A stretch of 64,000 nt of DNA from Streptomyces yatensis (GCF_018069625.1 NZ_CP072941.1:5642001-5706000); one strand, 5' to 3'; shown: positions 16,161 through 26,038, numbered from the stretch's first letter. Notes: a model not told the origin generated them from the letters alone. A program made the numbers and translations.

Positions 16161-17981
16161 CTACTTCACGATCGTGATGCGGTCGGCCTTCGGCGGGTCC
16201 AGCGGCGAGGACTGCGACGAGTGCGCGCCCAGGTAGGCCGTGAACGCGTCCAGGTCGGAGGCGCCGACGAGCTTGTTCTTGCCCTCCTTGAAGGCGGGGA
16301 AGCCGTCGCCGCCGCCCGCGAGGAACTCGTTCATCGCGACCCGGTAGGTCTTGGCGGGGTCGATCGGCTCACCGTTCAGCTTCACCGTGTCCGTGACGAT
16401 CCGGTCCTTGCCGGACTTGGTCAGATCCAGGGTGTAGGTGAGGCTCCTGGAGACCTGGAGGATCTTCGGGGACGCCTCGTTGGAGCCGCTGACCTGCTGC
16501 TGGAGCGCGGTGATGAGCTGGGAGCCGGTCAGGTCGATCACGTTCATCATGTTGGTGAACGGCTGGACGGTGAACGCCTCGCCGTAGGTCACCACCCCGT
16601 CGCCCTCACTGCCCGACGCCTTGTGGGCGAGGTCGGAGCGGATGCCGCCGGGGTTCATGAAGGCGAGTTGGGCGCCGCCCTTGTCGGCCGGGGAGAGCGC
16701 TTCGAGCTGGCCGTCGGCGATGACGTCGCCCAGCGGCGTTTCGTACGCGGTGGAGCCGCGGCCGTTGACGTCGGCGGAGATGTAGCCGACCGGCTTGTTG
16801 GAGATCGGGGCGGCCAGCTTGTTCCAGCGCCCGATGAGCGAGGTCATGTCGGGGGCCTTGGGCTGGTCGCGGTTGACGACGTGGTTCGCCGCGTTCGCGC
16901 CCTTCACGTTCGTCCGCACGATGTCGCCGGTGCGGCGGTCGTAGGTGAGCGTGGTGTCCGTGTAGAGGCGGCCGAAGGAGGCCGCGGAGGTCACGGTGCG
17001 CGGGGTGCCGGACGGGTCCGGGATGGTGCAGGTGTACGCCTGGTGGGTGTGGCCGGTGACCAGGGCGTCGACCGTGGGCGAGATGTTCTTGGCGATGTCG
17101 ACGATGGGGCCGGAGATGCCCTTGCCCGCACCGCCGTTGTCGCAGTCGTCGTTGTACGCGGCGGAGGCGGGCAGTCCGCCCTCGTGGATGAGCGCGACGA
17201 TCGACTTCACGCCCTTGCGCTGCAGCTCCTTGGCGTACTTGTTGACCGTCTCGACCTCGTCGTGGAACTTCAGGCCCTTGACGCCCTCGGCGGTGACGAT
17301 GTCCGGGGTGCCCTCGAGGGTGACCCCGATGAAGCCGATCTTCACGCCCTTGTGCTTCCACACGGTGTAGGGCTTGAGGATGGGCTTGCCGGTCTTCTCG
17401 TCGGTGACGTTCGCGGCGAGGTAGGGGAAGTCGGCGCCCGGGAAGGTCTTGCCCTTCTCGTAGCAGCCCTCCTTGGGGTGGCAGCCGCCGTTCTGAATCC
17501 GGCTCAGCTCGGCGCGGCCCTCGTCGAATTCATGGTTGCCGACCGCGGTGACGTCGAGGTCCAGCTTGTTGAGCGCCTCGACGGTCGGCTCGTCGTGGAA
17601 GAGACCGGACAGCAGCGGGCTGGCGCCGATCATGTCGCCGCCGGCGGCGGTGACGGAGTAGTCGTGGCCCTTACGGGCGTTACGGAGGGAGGTGGCCAGG
17701 TATTCGGCGCCACCCGCCGGGATGGCCTTGGTGGTGCCGTCCGGCTGGGTCTCGGTGACGGTGCCGGAGGAGCCCTGCGGGGGCTCCAGGTTTCCGTGCA
17801 GGTCGTTGAAGGACAGCAGCTGTACGTCGACGGTGCGCCCGGGCCGGTGCTTGTCCGAGGCGGCGGCGGTGTCCGCGCCCGCCGGGCCCACGGCGGTCAG
17901 CACCCCGGCCGCGGCGGCCAGCACCGCTACTCCCGTGGCCAACCGGCGTGCCGCCCCGCGCCGTTGAGGTCTCGCTGGCAT
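16161..17981 (-). CDS. Secreted 5'-nucleotidase/2',3'-cyclic phosphodiesterase family protein
   Basis: A 606-residue exported metallophosphatase of the UshA type, releasing phosphate from extracellular nucleotides. A basic N-terminus and hydrophobic stretch (ATGVAVLAAAAGVLTAVGPA) form a signal peptide with likely cleavage near residue 36. The metal-site motifs are present: FNDLHGNLEP, GGDMIGASPL, VGNHEFDEG, VALIHEGG and VTGHTHQAY. The C-terminal substrate domain has NPGGIRSDL and GGDGFPAF. AAGGGGAC precedes the ATG. The neighbours mshD and ppk also sit beside such a gene in other Streptomyces, and related enzymes belong to the phosphate-starvation response. Confidence 0.93.
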   Translation of the reverse strand: MPARPQRRGAARRLATGVAVLAAAAGVLTAVGPAGADTAAASDKHRPGRTVDVQLLSFNDLHGNLEPPQGSSGTVTETQPDGTTKAIPAGGAEYLATSLRNARKGHDYSVTAAGGDMIGASPLLSGLFHDEPTVEALNKLDLDVTAVGNHEFDEGRAELSRIQNGGCHPKEGCYEKGKTFPGADFPYLAANVTDEKTGKPILKPYTVWKHKGVKIGFIGVTLEGTPDIVTAEGVKGLKFHDEVETVNKYAKELQRKGVKSIVALIHEGGLPASAAYNDDCDNGGAGKGISGPIVDIAKNISPTVDALVTGHTHQAYTCTIPDPSGTPRTVTSAASFGRLYTDTTLTYDRRTGDIVRTNVKGANAANHVVNRDQPKAPDMTSLIGRWNKLAAPISNKPVGYISADVNGRGSTAYETPLGDVIADGQLEALSPADKGGAQLAFMNPGGIRSDLAHKASGSEGDGVVTYGEAFTVQPFTNMMNVIDLTGSQLITALQQQVSGSNEASPKILQVSRSLTYTLDLTKSGKDRIVTDTVKLNGEPIDPAKTYRVAMNEFLAGGGDGFPAFKEGKNKLVGASDLDAFTAYLGAHSSQSSPLDPPKADRITIVK

Positions 17982-18140
17982 GTCGTCCCCTTGTGTGCCC
18001 CGTGATGGATGGTGGGGCGCAGCTTACGGTCAACGCGCGTAGCGGGGCAGGGGGATGAGGTGAAGAGCTGATGGCCGGTCGTCGACGGGTGGTCCGATGG
18101 GTCAGCCGGGTGACTCGCCGGTACGAAATTGTGCAGCGGC

Positions 18141-18168
18141 TTGCCGCACCAGGGGGCCGCCGTAGGCT
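18141..18168 (+). promoter_or_regulatory. mshD promoter, leaderless
   Basis: TTGCCG (18141-18146), a 16-bp spacer and TAGGCT (18163-18168), ending 7 nt before the mshD ATG. Confidence 0.6.
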
Positions 18169-18175
18169 CGGCCCC

Positions 18176-19108
18176 ATGAATGACGTGGTGAACGAGACAT
18201 CCGGTGCCCGGCGGCTCGATGTGCTGGAGGAGCTGGCGCCCACCGAGGCGCAGGATGTGCTGCGGCTGGTCGCGGAGTCCGCGCACGCCGATGGTCAGCA
18301 GGCCGTGTCCGAGCAGGGGCGGCTGCAGCTGCGGGGGCGGCGGGAGGGGGTGCGGCATCTGGTGCTGCGGGAGCCGAGCGGGGAGCTGGTGGGTTACGCG
18401 CAGCTGGAGGACACCGACCCGGTGGAGGCCCCGGCCGCCGAGCTGGTCGTGCACCCGGCGCACCGCGGGCAGGGGCATGGCCGGGCGCTGGGAGTGACCC
18501 TGCTGAGGGAATCGGGGAAGCGGCTGCGGGTGTGGGCGCACGGGGGGCATGCCTCGGCGCGCCATCTGGCGCAGGTGCTGGGGCTGACGCTGTTCCGGGA
18601 GCTGCGGCAGATGCGCCGGCCCCTGGGGTCGCTCGCGGAGCTGGGCCTCGCGGAGCCCACCTGGCCGGAGGGCGTGACCGTACGGACCTTCCGGCCCGGT
18701 GCGGATGACGCCGCCTGGCTGGCGGCGAACGCGGCGGCCTTCGCCCACCACCCCGAGCAGGGCTCGCTCACCCAGCGTGACCTGGATGACCGTAAGGGCG
18801 AGCCGTGGTTCGATCCGGCGGGGTTCTTCCTGGCCGAGCGCGAGGGCGAGATCGTCGGCTTCCACTGGACCAAGGTGCATGCCGAGGAGCGGCTGGGGGA
18901 GGTGTACGTCGTGGGCGTGCGCCCGGACGCGCAGGGTGGCGGCCTCGGTAAGGCGCTCACCTCGGTCGGACTGCGGCATCTGGCCGCCCAGGGGCTGCCG
19001 ACCGCGATGCTCTATGTGGACGCCGACAACTTCGCCGCGGTCGCGGTCTACGAACGGCTCGGCTTCGTCACCCATGAGACGGACCTGATGTACCGGACCG
19101 AGACCTGA
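18176..19108 (+). CDS. mshD: Mycothiol synthase
   Basis: Acetylates Cys-GlcN-Ins with acetyl-CoA, the last step of mycothiol synthesis. The 310-residue protein has two tandem GNAT folds: the N-terminal one with LVVHPAHRGQGHGRALG, and the catalytic C-terminal one with GFFLAEREGEIVGFHWTKVH, EVYVVGVRPDAQGGGLGKAL and LYVDADNFAAVAVYERLGF. The ATG at 18176 is used because a -10 hexamer sits 7 nt before it; the frame is open upstream. mshA, the first committed enzyme of the pathway, lies about 10 kb away in the same window. Confidence 0.95.
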   Translation: MNDVVNETSGARRLDVLEELAPTEAQDVLRLVAESAHADGQQAVSEQGRLQLRGRREGVRHLVLREPSGELVGYAQLEDTDPVEAPAAELVVHPAHRGQGHGRALGVTLLRESGKRLRVWAHGGHASARHLAQVLGLTLFRELRQMRRPLGSLAELGLAEPTWPEGVTVRTFRPGADDAAWLAANAAAFAHHPEQGSLTQRDLDDRKGEPWFDPAGFFLAEREGEIVGFHWTKVHAEERLGEVYVVGVRPDAQGGGLGKALTSVGLRHLAAQGLPTAMLYVDADNFAAVAVYERLGFVTHETDLMYRTET

Positions 19109-19111
19109 GCG

Positions 19112-19198
19112 AGCCCCCGGCCCCGGGGGCTGACGGGGGCGGAACCCCGGGGTCCGCACCCCTGGGGGACGGGTCCCGCACCCCTGGGGGATGGGTCC
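19112..19198. terminator. Terminator hairpin plus 22-bp tandem duplication
   Basis: AGCCCCCGG/CCGGGGGCT (19112-19131) is a perfect 9-bp stem just after the mshD stop. It is followed by a 22-bp unit repeated twice (19155-19176, 19177-19198; one mismatch), each carrying CCCCTGGGGG. Confidence 0.6.
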
Positions 19199-19222
19199 CG
19201 ATTTCCTACGCGCCATGTGTCC

Positions 19223-19250
19223 GTTACCGGCGATTCAACCTTGGTTGCGA
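19223..19250 (+). promoter_or_regulatory. Weak PHO-box-like repeats upstream of ppk
   Basis: GTTACC, ATTCAACC and GTTGCG carry TT at 19224, 19234 and 19245, spacings of 10 and 11 bp, loosely like the 11-bp direct repeats bound by PhoP. ppk is known to be PhoP-controlled in S. lividans/S. coelicolor. The match to GTTCACC is poor. Confidence 0.25.
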
Positions 19251-19362
19251 GCATCACTGAATGCAGCCCGCTGTGCCGAATTCGTCGAACCGGAGGCTCC
19301 GTGCCGTTTCCGCACCCGCTTCCGCCACGCCGTCTTCGCCTCCGGCGCGGAACAATGAATTC

Positions 19363-21612
19363 ATGAGCGAAAGCAGCGGTCAGGCATCGGTTTCCCCCCA
19401 GCCCCAGCCCCAGCCCTCGGTCGGGTCCATCGCGGCCCATCGGCCGCGTGCCGTGGTCGCGCCACCGGTGCGCTCGCTCGACCCCGACCTCGACGCCGAC
19501 CTGGACTCCTACGAGGAGGGGGCCGGGCCCGACCTGGTGGGCGGGGAGCTGCCGCAGGGGCGGTTCCTGGACCGGGAGCGCAGCTGGCTGGCGTTCAACG
19601 AGCGGGTGCTGGAGCTGGCCGAGGACCCCTCCACCCCGCTGCTGGAGCGGGCCAACTTCCTGGCGATCTTCGCCAGTAACCTGGACGAGTTCTTCATGGT
19701 GCGGGTCGCCGGCCTCAAGCGGCGCATCGCGACCGGGGTCGCCACCCGCTCGGCCTCCGGGCTGCAGCCGCGCGAGGTGCTGGATCTGATCTGGAACCGG
19801 TCCCGTGAGCTCATGGCCCGGCACGCCGCCTGCTATCAGCAGGACGTCGCCCCGGCGCTCGCGGAGGAGGGCATTCATCTGGTCCGCTGGCCGGATCTGA
19901 CCGAGAAGGAGCAGTCCCGCCTCTTCACCCTCTTCCGGCAGCAGATCTTCCCCGTGCTGACGCCGCTCGCGGTGGACCCGGCCCACCCCTTCCCCTATAT
20001 CTCGGGGCTCTCGCTCAATCTCGCGGTCGTGGTGCGCAACCCCGTGAGCGGGCACGATCACTTCGCACGTGTGAAGGTCCCGCCGTCGCTCTCCCGGTTC
20101 CTGGAGGCGGCGCCGCAGCGGTATGTGCCGCTGGAGGACGTGATCGCGGCGCATCTGGAGGCCCTCTTCCCGGGGATGGAGGTGCTCGCGCACCACATGT
20201 TCCGGGTGACCCGCAACGAGGACCTCGAGGTCGAGGAGGACGACGCCGAGAACCTCCTGCAGGCCCTGGAGAAGGAGCTGCTGCGCCGCCGCTTCGGGCC
20301 CCCGGTGCGGCTGGAGGTCGAGGAGTCCATCGACCCGTATGTGCTGGACCTGCTGGTGCGCGAGCTGAAGATCTCGGACGCCGAGGTCTATCCGCTGCCG
20401 GGGCCGCTCGACCTCACCGGGCTGTTCGGGATAGCCGCGCTGGACCGGCCGGAGCTGAAGTACCCCAAGTTCGTGGCGGGCACCCACCGGGACCTCGCCG
20501 AGGTGGAGTCCGCGTCCCCGCCCGACATCTTCGCGGCGCTGCGCGAGCGGGACGTCCTCCTCCACCACCCGTACGACTCGTTCTCCACCTCCGTGCAGGC
20601 GTTCCTGGAGCAGGCGGCCGCCGACCCGGACGTGCTCGCGATCAAGCAGACGCTCTACCGCACCTCCGGCAAGTCCCCGATCGTCGACGCGTTGATAGAC
20701 GCCGCCGAGTCCGGCAAGCAGGTGCTGGTGCTCGTGGAGATCAAGGCGCGGTTCGACGAGCACGCCAACATCAAGTGGGCGCGCAAGCTGGAGGAGGCCG
20801 GCTGCCATGTGGTCTACGGCCTGCTCGGGCTGAAGACCCACTGCAAGCTGTCGCTGGTGGTCCGCCAGGAGGGCGACACCCTGACCCGCTACTCGCATGT
20901 GGGCACCGGCAACTACCACCCCAAGACCGCCCGGCTGTACGAGGACCTGGGGCTGCTGACGGCGAACTCCCAGGTCGGCGCCGACCTCTCCGACCTCTTC
21001 AACCGGCTGAGCGGCTACTCCCGGCGGGAGAACTACCGGCGGCTGCTGGTCGCCCCCAAGTCGCTGCGCGACGGGCTGGTCACCCGGATCAACAAGGAGA
21101 TCACCCACCACCGCGCGGGCCGCCCGTCCTACGTCAAGATCAAGGTCAACTCGATGGTCGACGAGGCCGTCGTCGACGCCCTCTACCGGGCCTCGCGGGC
21201 CGGAGTGCCGGTCGATGTGTGGGTGCGCGGCATCTGCGCGCTGCGGCCGGGCGTCCCCGGGCTCTCGGAGAACATCCGGGTCCGCTCGGTCCTCGGACGC
21301 TTCCTGGAGCATTCGCGCGTATTCGCGTTCGGTAACGGCGGCGAGCCGGAGGTGTGGATCGGCAGCGCCGACATGATGCACCGCAACCTCGACCGCCGGA
21401 TCGAGGCGCTGGTGCGGGTCACCGACCCCGGCCACCGCGCCGCCCTCAACCGCCTGCTGGAGACCGGGATGTCCGACTCCACCTCCTCCTGGCATCTGGG
21501 CCCGGACGGCGAGTGGACACGGCATGCGACGGACGCGGAAGGCCAGCCGCTGCGGAACGTTCAGGAGATGCTCATCGACGCCCGGAGGCGACGGCGTGGT
21601 TCAACGACATGA
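19363..21612 (+). CDS. ppk: Polyphosphate kinase 1
   Basis: Reversibly polymerises the gamma-phosphate of ATP into polyphosphate. It is about 749 residues from ATG 19363; the frame is open to 19261, but the upstream sequence is not conserved-looking. After a Pro/Gln-rich lead, PPK1 features are clear: [40 protein letters not shown], the [19 protein letters not shown] and [20 protein letters not shown] core, [11 protein letters not shown], the phospho-acceptor His region [19 protein letters not shown], and the C-terminal [20 protein letters not shown] with RRIEALV. The CHAD-domain gene overlaps its 3' end. Confidence 0.95.
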   Translation: MSESSGQASVSPQPQPQPSVGSIAAHRPRAVVAPPVRSLDPDLDADLDSYEEGAGPDLVGGELPQGRFLDRERSWLAFNERVLELAEDPSTPLLERANFLAIFASNLDEFFMVRVAGLKRRIATGVATRSASGLQPREVLDLIWNRSRELMARHAACYQQDVAPALAEEGIHLVRWPDLTEKEQSRLFTLFRQQIFPVLTPLAVDPAHPFPYISGLSLNLAVVVRNPVSGHDHFARVKVPPSLSRFLEAAPQRYVPLEDVIAAHLEALFPGMEVLAHHMFRVTRNEDLEVEEDDAENLLQALEKELLRRRFGPPVRLEVEESIDPYVLDLLVRELKISDAEVYPLPGPLDLTGLFGIAALDRPELKYPKFVAGTHRDLAEVESASPPDIFAALRERDVLLHHPYDSFSTSVQAFLEQAAADPDVLAIKQTLYRTSGKSPIVDALIDAAESGKQVLVLVEIKARFDEHANIKWARKLEEAGCHVVYGLLGLKTHCKLSLVVRQEGDTLTRYSHVGTGNYHPKTARLYEDLGLLTANSQVGADLSDLFNRLSGYSRRENYRRLLVAPKSLRDGLVTRINKEITHHRAGRPSYVKIKVNSMVDEAVVDALYRASRAGVPVDVWVRGICALRPGVPGLSENIRVRSVLGRFLEHSRVFAFGNGGEPEVWIGSADMMHRNLDRRIEALVRVTDPGHRAALNRLLETGMSDSTSSWHLGPDGEWTRHATDAEGQPLRNVQEMLIDARRRRRGSTT

Positions 21613-23404
21613 CCTGTCACCGGCCGGGATGACGGACGCCGCGGATCCGGCCGCCGCCCCGCCCCGCCCAGGGGCGGACGGCATGACGGACCGGGGTGCG
21701 ACGGGCCGCGGTGCGACGACGGACCGGGGTGCGACGGGCCGCGGTGCGACGACGGACCGGGGTGCGACGGGCCGCGGTGCGACGACGGGCCGGAGCGTGC
21801 CGGACCAGGGCACGGCGGAGCGGGCGGCGGAGGCCGCGGCGGCACCTTCGTGGGAGTCGGCGACGGCCGGTGAGGTGCTGTCGGCGTATCTGCACGCCCA
21901 GGCCGGGGACTTCCTCCGCAGCCTGCGGCTGCACCGCGAGAGCGGCTCCGATGTGCAGGAGGCGGCCGAGGCCGCCCGGCTGCTGCGCCGCGCCGCGCGG
22001 CGGATCAGCGGCGCACTCTACGTCTACCGCCCGCTCACCGATACGGCCTGGTCCGATGAGCTGCGGACCGAGCTGGCCTGGCTGTCGGGCACGCTGGCGC
22101 GGGAGCACGCCTACGCGGAGCGGCTGGAGAGGCTGCGCGGCGCCCTGCACCGGCTCTCGGGCGCGGGCGGCCCCTCTGACCGGTCGTCGCAGGGCGAGGC
22201 GACGGCCGCCGAGTTCGCGGGCTCCGGCGAGTGGCCCGCCGAGGGCGCCACGAACGGCGCGCATGCCACGAGCGCGGTGCGCACCGCGCGCGGCGGGGTC
22301 ACGGTCGCGGTCGACGGCGCGGGCGGCCCCTCCGGTGCCGCGGGCGGTACCGCGGGCACCGGCGGCGCTGCCGCCGCCGTCCCGCCCCGTTCCACCCGAG
22401 CCGCGCGCCGCAGTGTCTCCCTGGCCGCCGGTGCGCCGGGAAGCGGAGCCGCGGACCCTGTCGGGGGGCAGGGTGCCCGGCCCGGTCAGGCTGAGGCAGG
22501 CGGCGCCGAGGGCGCGGCCGGGACGTCCAGGGACGAGGGCCGGGCGGCCGGACGGCGGCGCGGCGAGCGCGGCGAGCGCGGGGACAAGAGCGGCCGGGGA
22601 GCCAAGGGCGAGAAGACCGACCGGCCCGGCCAGCCGGGCGCGACCCACCAGCGGGCCGGTGCCGAGGAGGAGGCCCGCGGCGGTGCGCTGACCGTGGGTG
22701 CGGCCCGCGCCGGAGCGCTGCTGGAGCGCCAGCTCACCCTGGCCCGGACCCGGGCCCACACGGCGGCCCTGGAGGCGCTCGGCTCCTCCCGCTTCCACGC
22801 GGTCGCCGACACCGTCGCCCTGCTCGCCTCCGACGCCCCGCTCGACGAGGCCAACGCCGCCCGCCCCGCCGGACAGGTGCTGCCGCCGCTCGCCGAACTG
22901 GCGAACCGGCGGCTGGCCGAGGCGGTGGAGGCGCTGCCGCTGATCCGCGCCGGACATCCGTACAACGCGGAGGCTCTGGTCCACGGCCTGGCGGCGACCT
23001 CGGCCGCGGACGCCCCACCTGCCAGCGAGCGCCAGGACGCCCCCTGGCACCAGGTGCGCCATCTGCTGCGGCTGCGGCGGTACGCCCTGGAGGTGCTCGA
23101 CCAGGTGTGGCAGCAGCCGGACGGGGCAGGCGGGACGGGTGGGTCCGGGCCGGCCGGGTCCGGCCCCGCGGACGCCGAGCCGCCGCTGTCCGTACGGCTG
23201 CTGGCCGCCGGACAGGCGCTGGAGCGCCACCGCGACGCGGCCGAGGCGGCCGCCGCCGCCGCGGCAGCCGCCCGTACGCCCCGGATCGCCCCGGCGACGG
23301 CGTACGCGCTGGGCGTACTCCACGCCGATCAGCGGCATGAGGTCGAGGCGGCCCGCTTCGCCTTCGGCCGGATCTGGCGGCGCGTGGCCACCAGAGCCTC
23401 CTGA
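21596..23404 (+). CDS. CHAD-domain protein
   Basis: A protein of about 602 residues. CHAD domains are helical, His/Arg-lined modules that bind polyphosphate, which fits the overlap with ppk. Two helical halves ([20 protein letters not shown] to [19 protein letters not shown], and [17 protein letters not shown] with [13 protein letters not shown]) are split by about 200 residues of low-complexity Gly/Ala/Arg. GTG 21596 overlaps the ppk stop by 17 bp and has GGAGG 7 nt upstream, so I prefer it to ATG 21629. Near the N-terminus an 11-residue unit ([11 protein letters not shown]) is repeated three times by exact 33-bp DNA repeats. Confidence 0.85.
   Translation: MVQRHDLSPAGMTDAADPAAAPPRPGADGMTDRGATGRGATTDRGATGRGATTDRGATGRGATTGRSVPDQGTAERAAEAAAAPSWESATAGEVLSAYLHAQAGDFLRSLRLHRESGSDVQEAAEAARLLRRAARRISGALYVYRPLTDTAWSDELRTELAWLSGTLAREHAYAERLERLRGALHRLSGAGGPSDRSSQGEATAAEFAGSGEWPAEGATNGAHATSAVRTARGGVTVAVDGAGGPSGAAGGTAGTGGAAAAVPPRSTRAARRSVSLAAGAPGSGAADPVGGQGARPGQAEAGGAEGAAGTSRDEGRAAGRRRGERGERGDKSGRGAKGEKTDRPGQPGATHQRAGAEEEARGGALTVGAARAGALLERQLTLARTRAHTAALEALGSSRFHAVADTVALLASDAPLDEANAARPAGQVLPPLAELANRRLAEAVEALPLIRAGHPYNAEALVHGLAATSAADAPPASERQDAPWHQVRHLLRLRRYALEVLDQVWQQPDGAGGTGGSGPAGSGPADAEPPLSVRLLAAGQALERHRDAAEAAAAAAAAARTPRIAPATAYALGVLHADQRHEVEAARFAFGRIWRRVATRAS
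21686..21784 (+). repeat. 33-bp minisatellite, three copies, inside the CHAD gene
   Basis: Three in-frame, essentially identical 33-bp units (starts 21686, 21719, 21752), each encoding [11 protein letters not shown], followed by a partial fourth. Confidence 0.9.
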
Positions 23405-23503
23405 CGGCGGACGCCCGACGCGAGCGGTGACAAGAGCGAGCGGTAACAAGAGACGACGCACAACGCACGAAGAACGCGGCGGAGACCGGGGAGGGAGACG
23501 CGG

Positions 23504-23953
23504 ATGAACCGGTCGGATTCCCGTGGTGACGGGGGAGCGGACACCGGGACGGTCCTGGCGGCGGGCTGTGTGCTGTGGCGACGGTCCCCGCACGGCGGCG
23601 GGCTGGAGATCGCCCTCGTCCACCGTCCCCGCTACGACGACTGGTCCCACCCCAAGGGCAAGCTGAAGCCCGGCGAGGACGCGCTGCACGGCGCGGTGCG
23701 CGAGGTGGTCGAGGAGACCGGTATGGGCTGCGCCCCGGGGGCGGTGCTGCCCACCCTCCACTACATGGCCAAGGGCCGCCCCAAGGAGGTCCGCTACTGG
23801 GCGGCGGAGGCCGTCGACGACGAGCCCTTCGTAGCCAACCGCGAGGTCGACCGCCTGCTCTGGCTGCCCCCGGACGCGGCCCGCCACCGCCTCTCCTACG
23901 ACCACGACCGCACGCTCATCGACGCGCTGCTGCACGCCCTGCGGCCGTCCTGA
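23504..23953 (+). CDS. Nudix hydrolase (MutT-like)
   Basis: A 149-residue pyrophosphohydrolase. The Nudix box is complete: G-K-L-K-P-G-E, seven residues, then REVVEETG (about residues 51-73), inside the usual fold (GTVLAAGCVLWRR, IALVHRPRYDDWSHPKG). It lacks the C-terminal phosphatase domain of mycobacterial MutT1. GGAGGGAGACG precedes the ATG. In S. coelicolor the ppk-CHAD-Nudix set is followed by pstSCAB; here an aldo/keto reductase follows instead. Substrate is unknown (oxidised nucleotides, Ap4A or diphosphoinositols are all possible). Confidence 0.9.
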   Translation: MNRSDSRGDGGADTGTVLAAGCVLWRRSPHGGGLEIALVHRPRYDDWSHPKGKLKPGEDALHGAVREVVEETGMGCAPGAVLPTLHYMAKGRPKEVRYWAAEAVDDEPFVANREVDRLLWLPPDAARHRLSYDHDRTLIDALLHALRPS

Positions 23954-23971
23954 ACCGCCCTCGGGCCCGGG

Positions 23972-24997
23972 TCAGCGGCGGCGCAGGGTCTTGTCCGCGA
24001 GCGCCGGCGGCAGGTAGTAGCTGTCGTCCCGGTTGAGGTCGGTGCCCGGCGGGACGATCTCGTCGATCCGGTCCAGGACGTCCTGGCTCAGCTCCACCTC
24101 GGACCCGGCGAGCAGATCCTCCAGCTGCTCCATGGTGCGCGGGCCGATGATCACCGAGCTGATGGCCGGATGGGCCCGTACGAAGGCGATGGCCAGGTGC
24201 GGCAGCGAGAGCCCGGCGTCGGACGCCAGCTCGGACAGCGCGCCGACCGCCTCCAGCTTGCGTGCGTTGCCGGGCAGCGACGGGTCGAACTTGTGCTTCT
24301 CCACGGCCGCCCGGCCGCCCGACAGATCGACGTCGGACGCCTTGGTGTAGCGGCCCGTGAGCCAGCCCGCGGAGAGCGGGCCCCAGCTCAGCACGCCCAT
24401 CCCGTACTTCTGCGCGGTCGGCAGCACCGCCGCCTCCACGCCCCGCGCCAGGATCGAGTACGGCGGCTGCTCGCTGCGGAACCGCACGTGCCCGCGCCGG
24501 TCGGAGACCCACTGGGCCTCCACGATCTGCTCGGCCGGGAAGGTGGAGGACCCGACGGCGCGCACCTTGCCCGCCCGGACCAGGTCGGACAGGACCGACA
24601 GCGTCTCGTCGATGTCCGTCGTGGGGTCCGGCCGGTGGATCTGGTAGAGGTCGATGTAGTCCGTGCCCAGGCGGCGCAGGCTGTTCTCGATCTCCTGGGT
24701 GATCCAGCGCCGTGAGTTGCCGCCCTCATTGGGGTCCTCGCCCATCGGGAAATGGGCCTTGGTGGCCAGGACGATGTCCTCGCGGCGGCCCTTGAGGGCC
24801 TTGCCGACGATCTCCTCGGACTCGCCCTCGGAGTAGGCGTCGGCGGTGTCGACGAAGTTGATGCCCGCGTCGAGGGCGCGGTGGATGATCCGTACCGAGT
24901 CGTCGTGGTCGGGGTTGCCGATGGCGCCGAACATCATCGCGCCCAGGGCGTACTCGCTCACCGAGATGCCCGTCCCACCGAGGATCCTGCGCTTCAT
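23972..24997 (-). CDS. Aldo/keto reductase
   Basis: A 341-residue NADPH-dependent oxidoreductase with the (beta/alpha)8 AKR fold. The catalytic tetrad is visible: Asp and Tyr in FVDTADAYSEGESE, Lys in LATKAHF and His in DLYQIHRPDP. Cofactor motifs SVIIGPRTMEQLEDLL and GPLSAGWLTGRY follow. ATG 24997 is chosen because GGAAGG lies upstream; the frame runs 68 codons further without support. It is divergent from an MmyB-type regulator, a common pairing in which the regulator controls the oxidoreductase. Confidence 0.92.
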   Translation of the reverse strand: MKRRILGGTGISVSEYALGAMMFGAIGNPDHDDSVRIIHRALDAGINFVDTADAYSEGESEEIVGKALKGRREDIVLATKAHFPMGEDPNEGGNSRRWITQEIENSLRRLGTDYIDLYQIHRPDPTTDIDETLSVLSDLVRAGKVRAVGSSTFPAEQIVEAQWVSDRRGHVRFRSEQPPYSILARGVEAAVLPTAQKYGMGVLSWGPLSAGWLTGRYTKASDVDLSGGRAAVEKHKFDPSLPGNARKLEAVGALSELASDAGLSLPHLAIAFVRAHPAISSVIIGPRTMEQLEDLLAGSEVELSQDVLDRIDEIVPPGTDLNRDDSYYLPPALADKTLRRR

Positions 24998-25019
24998 GGC
25001 TGGTGCCTTCCGCTGATTT

Positions 25020-25077
25020 CCATGGCGTCTGCTGTCCATGGCCGGTCTCTGCTGTCCATGGCGTCCGCCGCCCATGG
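25020..25077. promoter_or_regulatory. Four CCATGG palindromes in the divergent promoter region
   Basis: CCATGG occurs at 25020, 25036, 25056 and 25072, spacings 16-20-16. The two middle copies lie within a 15-bp direct repeat (TCTGCTGTCCATGGC) at 20-bp period. Candidate operator for the MmyB-type regulator encoded next door. Confidence 0.45.
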
Positions 25078-25192
25078 CCCTGTGCGCTTCAGCCTCGGGT
25101 CCGGGCGGAGACCTCACCAGGCCCGGCTCAACCTGGGTCTGGCAGAACCACCTGTCCGGCCCAGAATCGGGCGGCGCGCGGATAATGGACGG

Positions 25193-26038
25193 ATGGGCCA
25201 TGGCGAACCGGAGATCAAGTCATTCCTCAAGGCGCGCCGCGCCGCGCTCGACCCGGCCGAGCTCGGGCTGCCGGAGGGGGTCGTGCGGCGCCGGGTGCGG
25301 GGGCTGCGCCGTGAGGAGGTCGCCCAGCTGGCCGGGATCAGCGTCGACTACTACACCCGTATCGAGCAGGGCCGGGCCCCGGCCATCTCGGACTCGGTGG
25401 TCGACGGACTGGCGCGGGCGCTGCGGCTGACCCCGTCCGAGCACACCTATCTGCGCAACATCACCCTGCCGCGGCGGCGCGGAGCGACCGACCCCGACCC
25501 GCGGCCGCGGGTGCGGCCGGAGATCCAGCAGCTGCTGAACGCGATGGACGGCAATGTCCCGGCGTATGTCTACGGCCCGGCGATGGACGTCCTGGCCTGG
25601 AACCGGCTCGGCACCCAGCTCTGCATCGACTACCCCGCGATCCCCGAGGAGCGGCGCAACGGCCCGCTGCTGGTCTTCCTCGACCCCCGGCTCAAGGAGA
25701 TCCATCCGAACTGGGCCGAGGTCGCCGACGACACGGTGGCCGGGCTGCGCGCGGAGGTCGGGCGCCACCCCGGCAGCTCACGGGTGTGCCGGGTGATCCA
25801 TGAGCTGTTGGAGCGGAGCGAGGAGTTCCGGCGGCGGTGGGAGGCACAGGAGGTGCAGGAGCGGACGCGGGGCGTCAAGCGGTTCCGCCATCCGGAGATG
25901 GGGGAGCTGGTGCTGCGGTTCGAGGCGTTCGTGCTGCCCGCGGATCCGGGGCAGATGCTGTGCACCTACACGGCCGACGAGGGGTCGGCGACGGCGGAGG
26001 CGCTGAAGGTGCTGGCGGGCGCGGCGGCGGTGGCCTGA
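25193..26038 (+). CDS. MmyB-type helix-turn-helix regulator
   Basis: A 281-residue regulator: N-terminal XRE helix-turn-helix (RVRGLRREEVAQLAGISVDY, YTRIEQGRAPAIS) and a C-terminal MmyB-like ligand-binding PAS-type domain (EIQQLLNAMDGNVPAYVYGP, MDVLAWNRLGTQLC, HPEMGELVLRFEAFVLPADP). ATG 25193 is chosen because GATAAT (25181-25186) lies 6 nt before it, so the mRNA is probably leaderless; the longer open frame is discounted. Members of this family commonly sit divergent from an oxidoreductase, as here. In known cases the domain binds fatty-acid-like ligands; the ligand here is unknown. Confidence 0.9.
   Translation: MGHGEPEIKSFLKARRAALDPAELGLPEGVVRRRVRGLRREEVAQLAGISVDYYTRIEQGRAPAISDSVVDGLARALRLTPSEHTYLRNITLPRRRGATDPDPRPRVRPEIQQLLNAMDGNVPAYVYGPAMDVLAWNRLGTQLCIDYPAIPEERRNGPLLVFLDPRLKEIHPNWAEVADDTVAGLRAEVGRHPGSSRVCRVIHELLERSEEFRRRWEAQEVQERTRGVKRFRHPEMGELVLRFEAFVLPADPGQMLCTYTADEGSATAEALKVLAGAAAVA

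Noticed and set aside
16107..18005. 632-codon open frame on the + strand opposite the 5'-nucleotidase gene
   Set aside because: Composition is Val/Gly/Arg/Asp repeats typical of the antisense of a GC-rich gene; the reverse-strand protein has clear family motifs.
21617..23935. 772-codon minus-strand frame opposite CHAD and Nudix genes
   Set aside because: Low-complexity shadow; the + strand carries a perfect Nudix box and CHAD helices.
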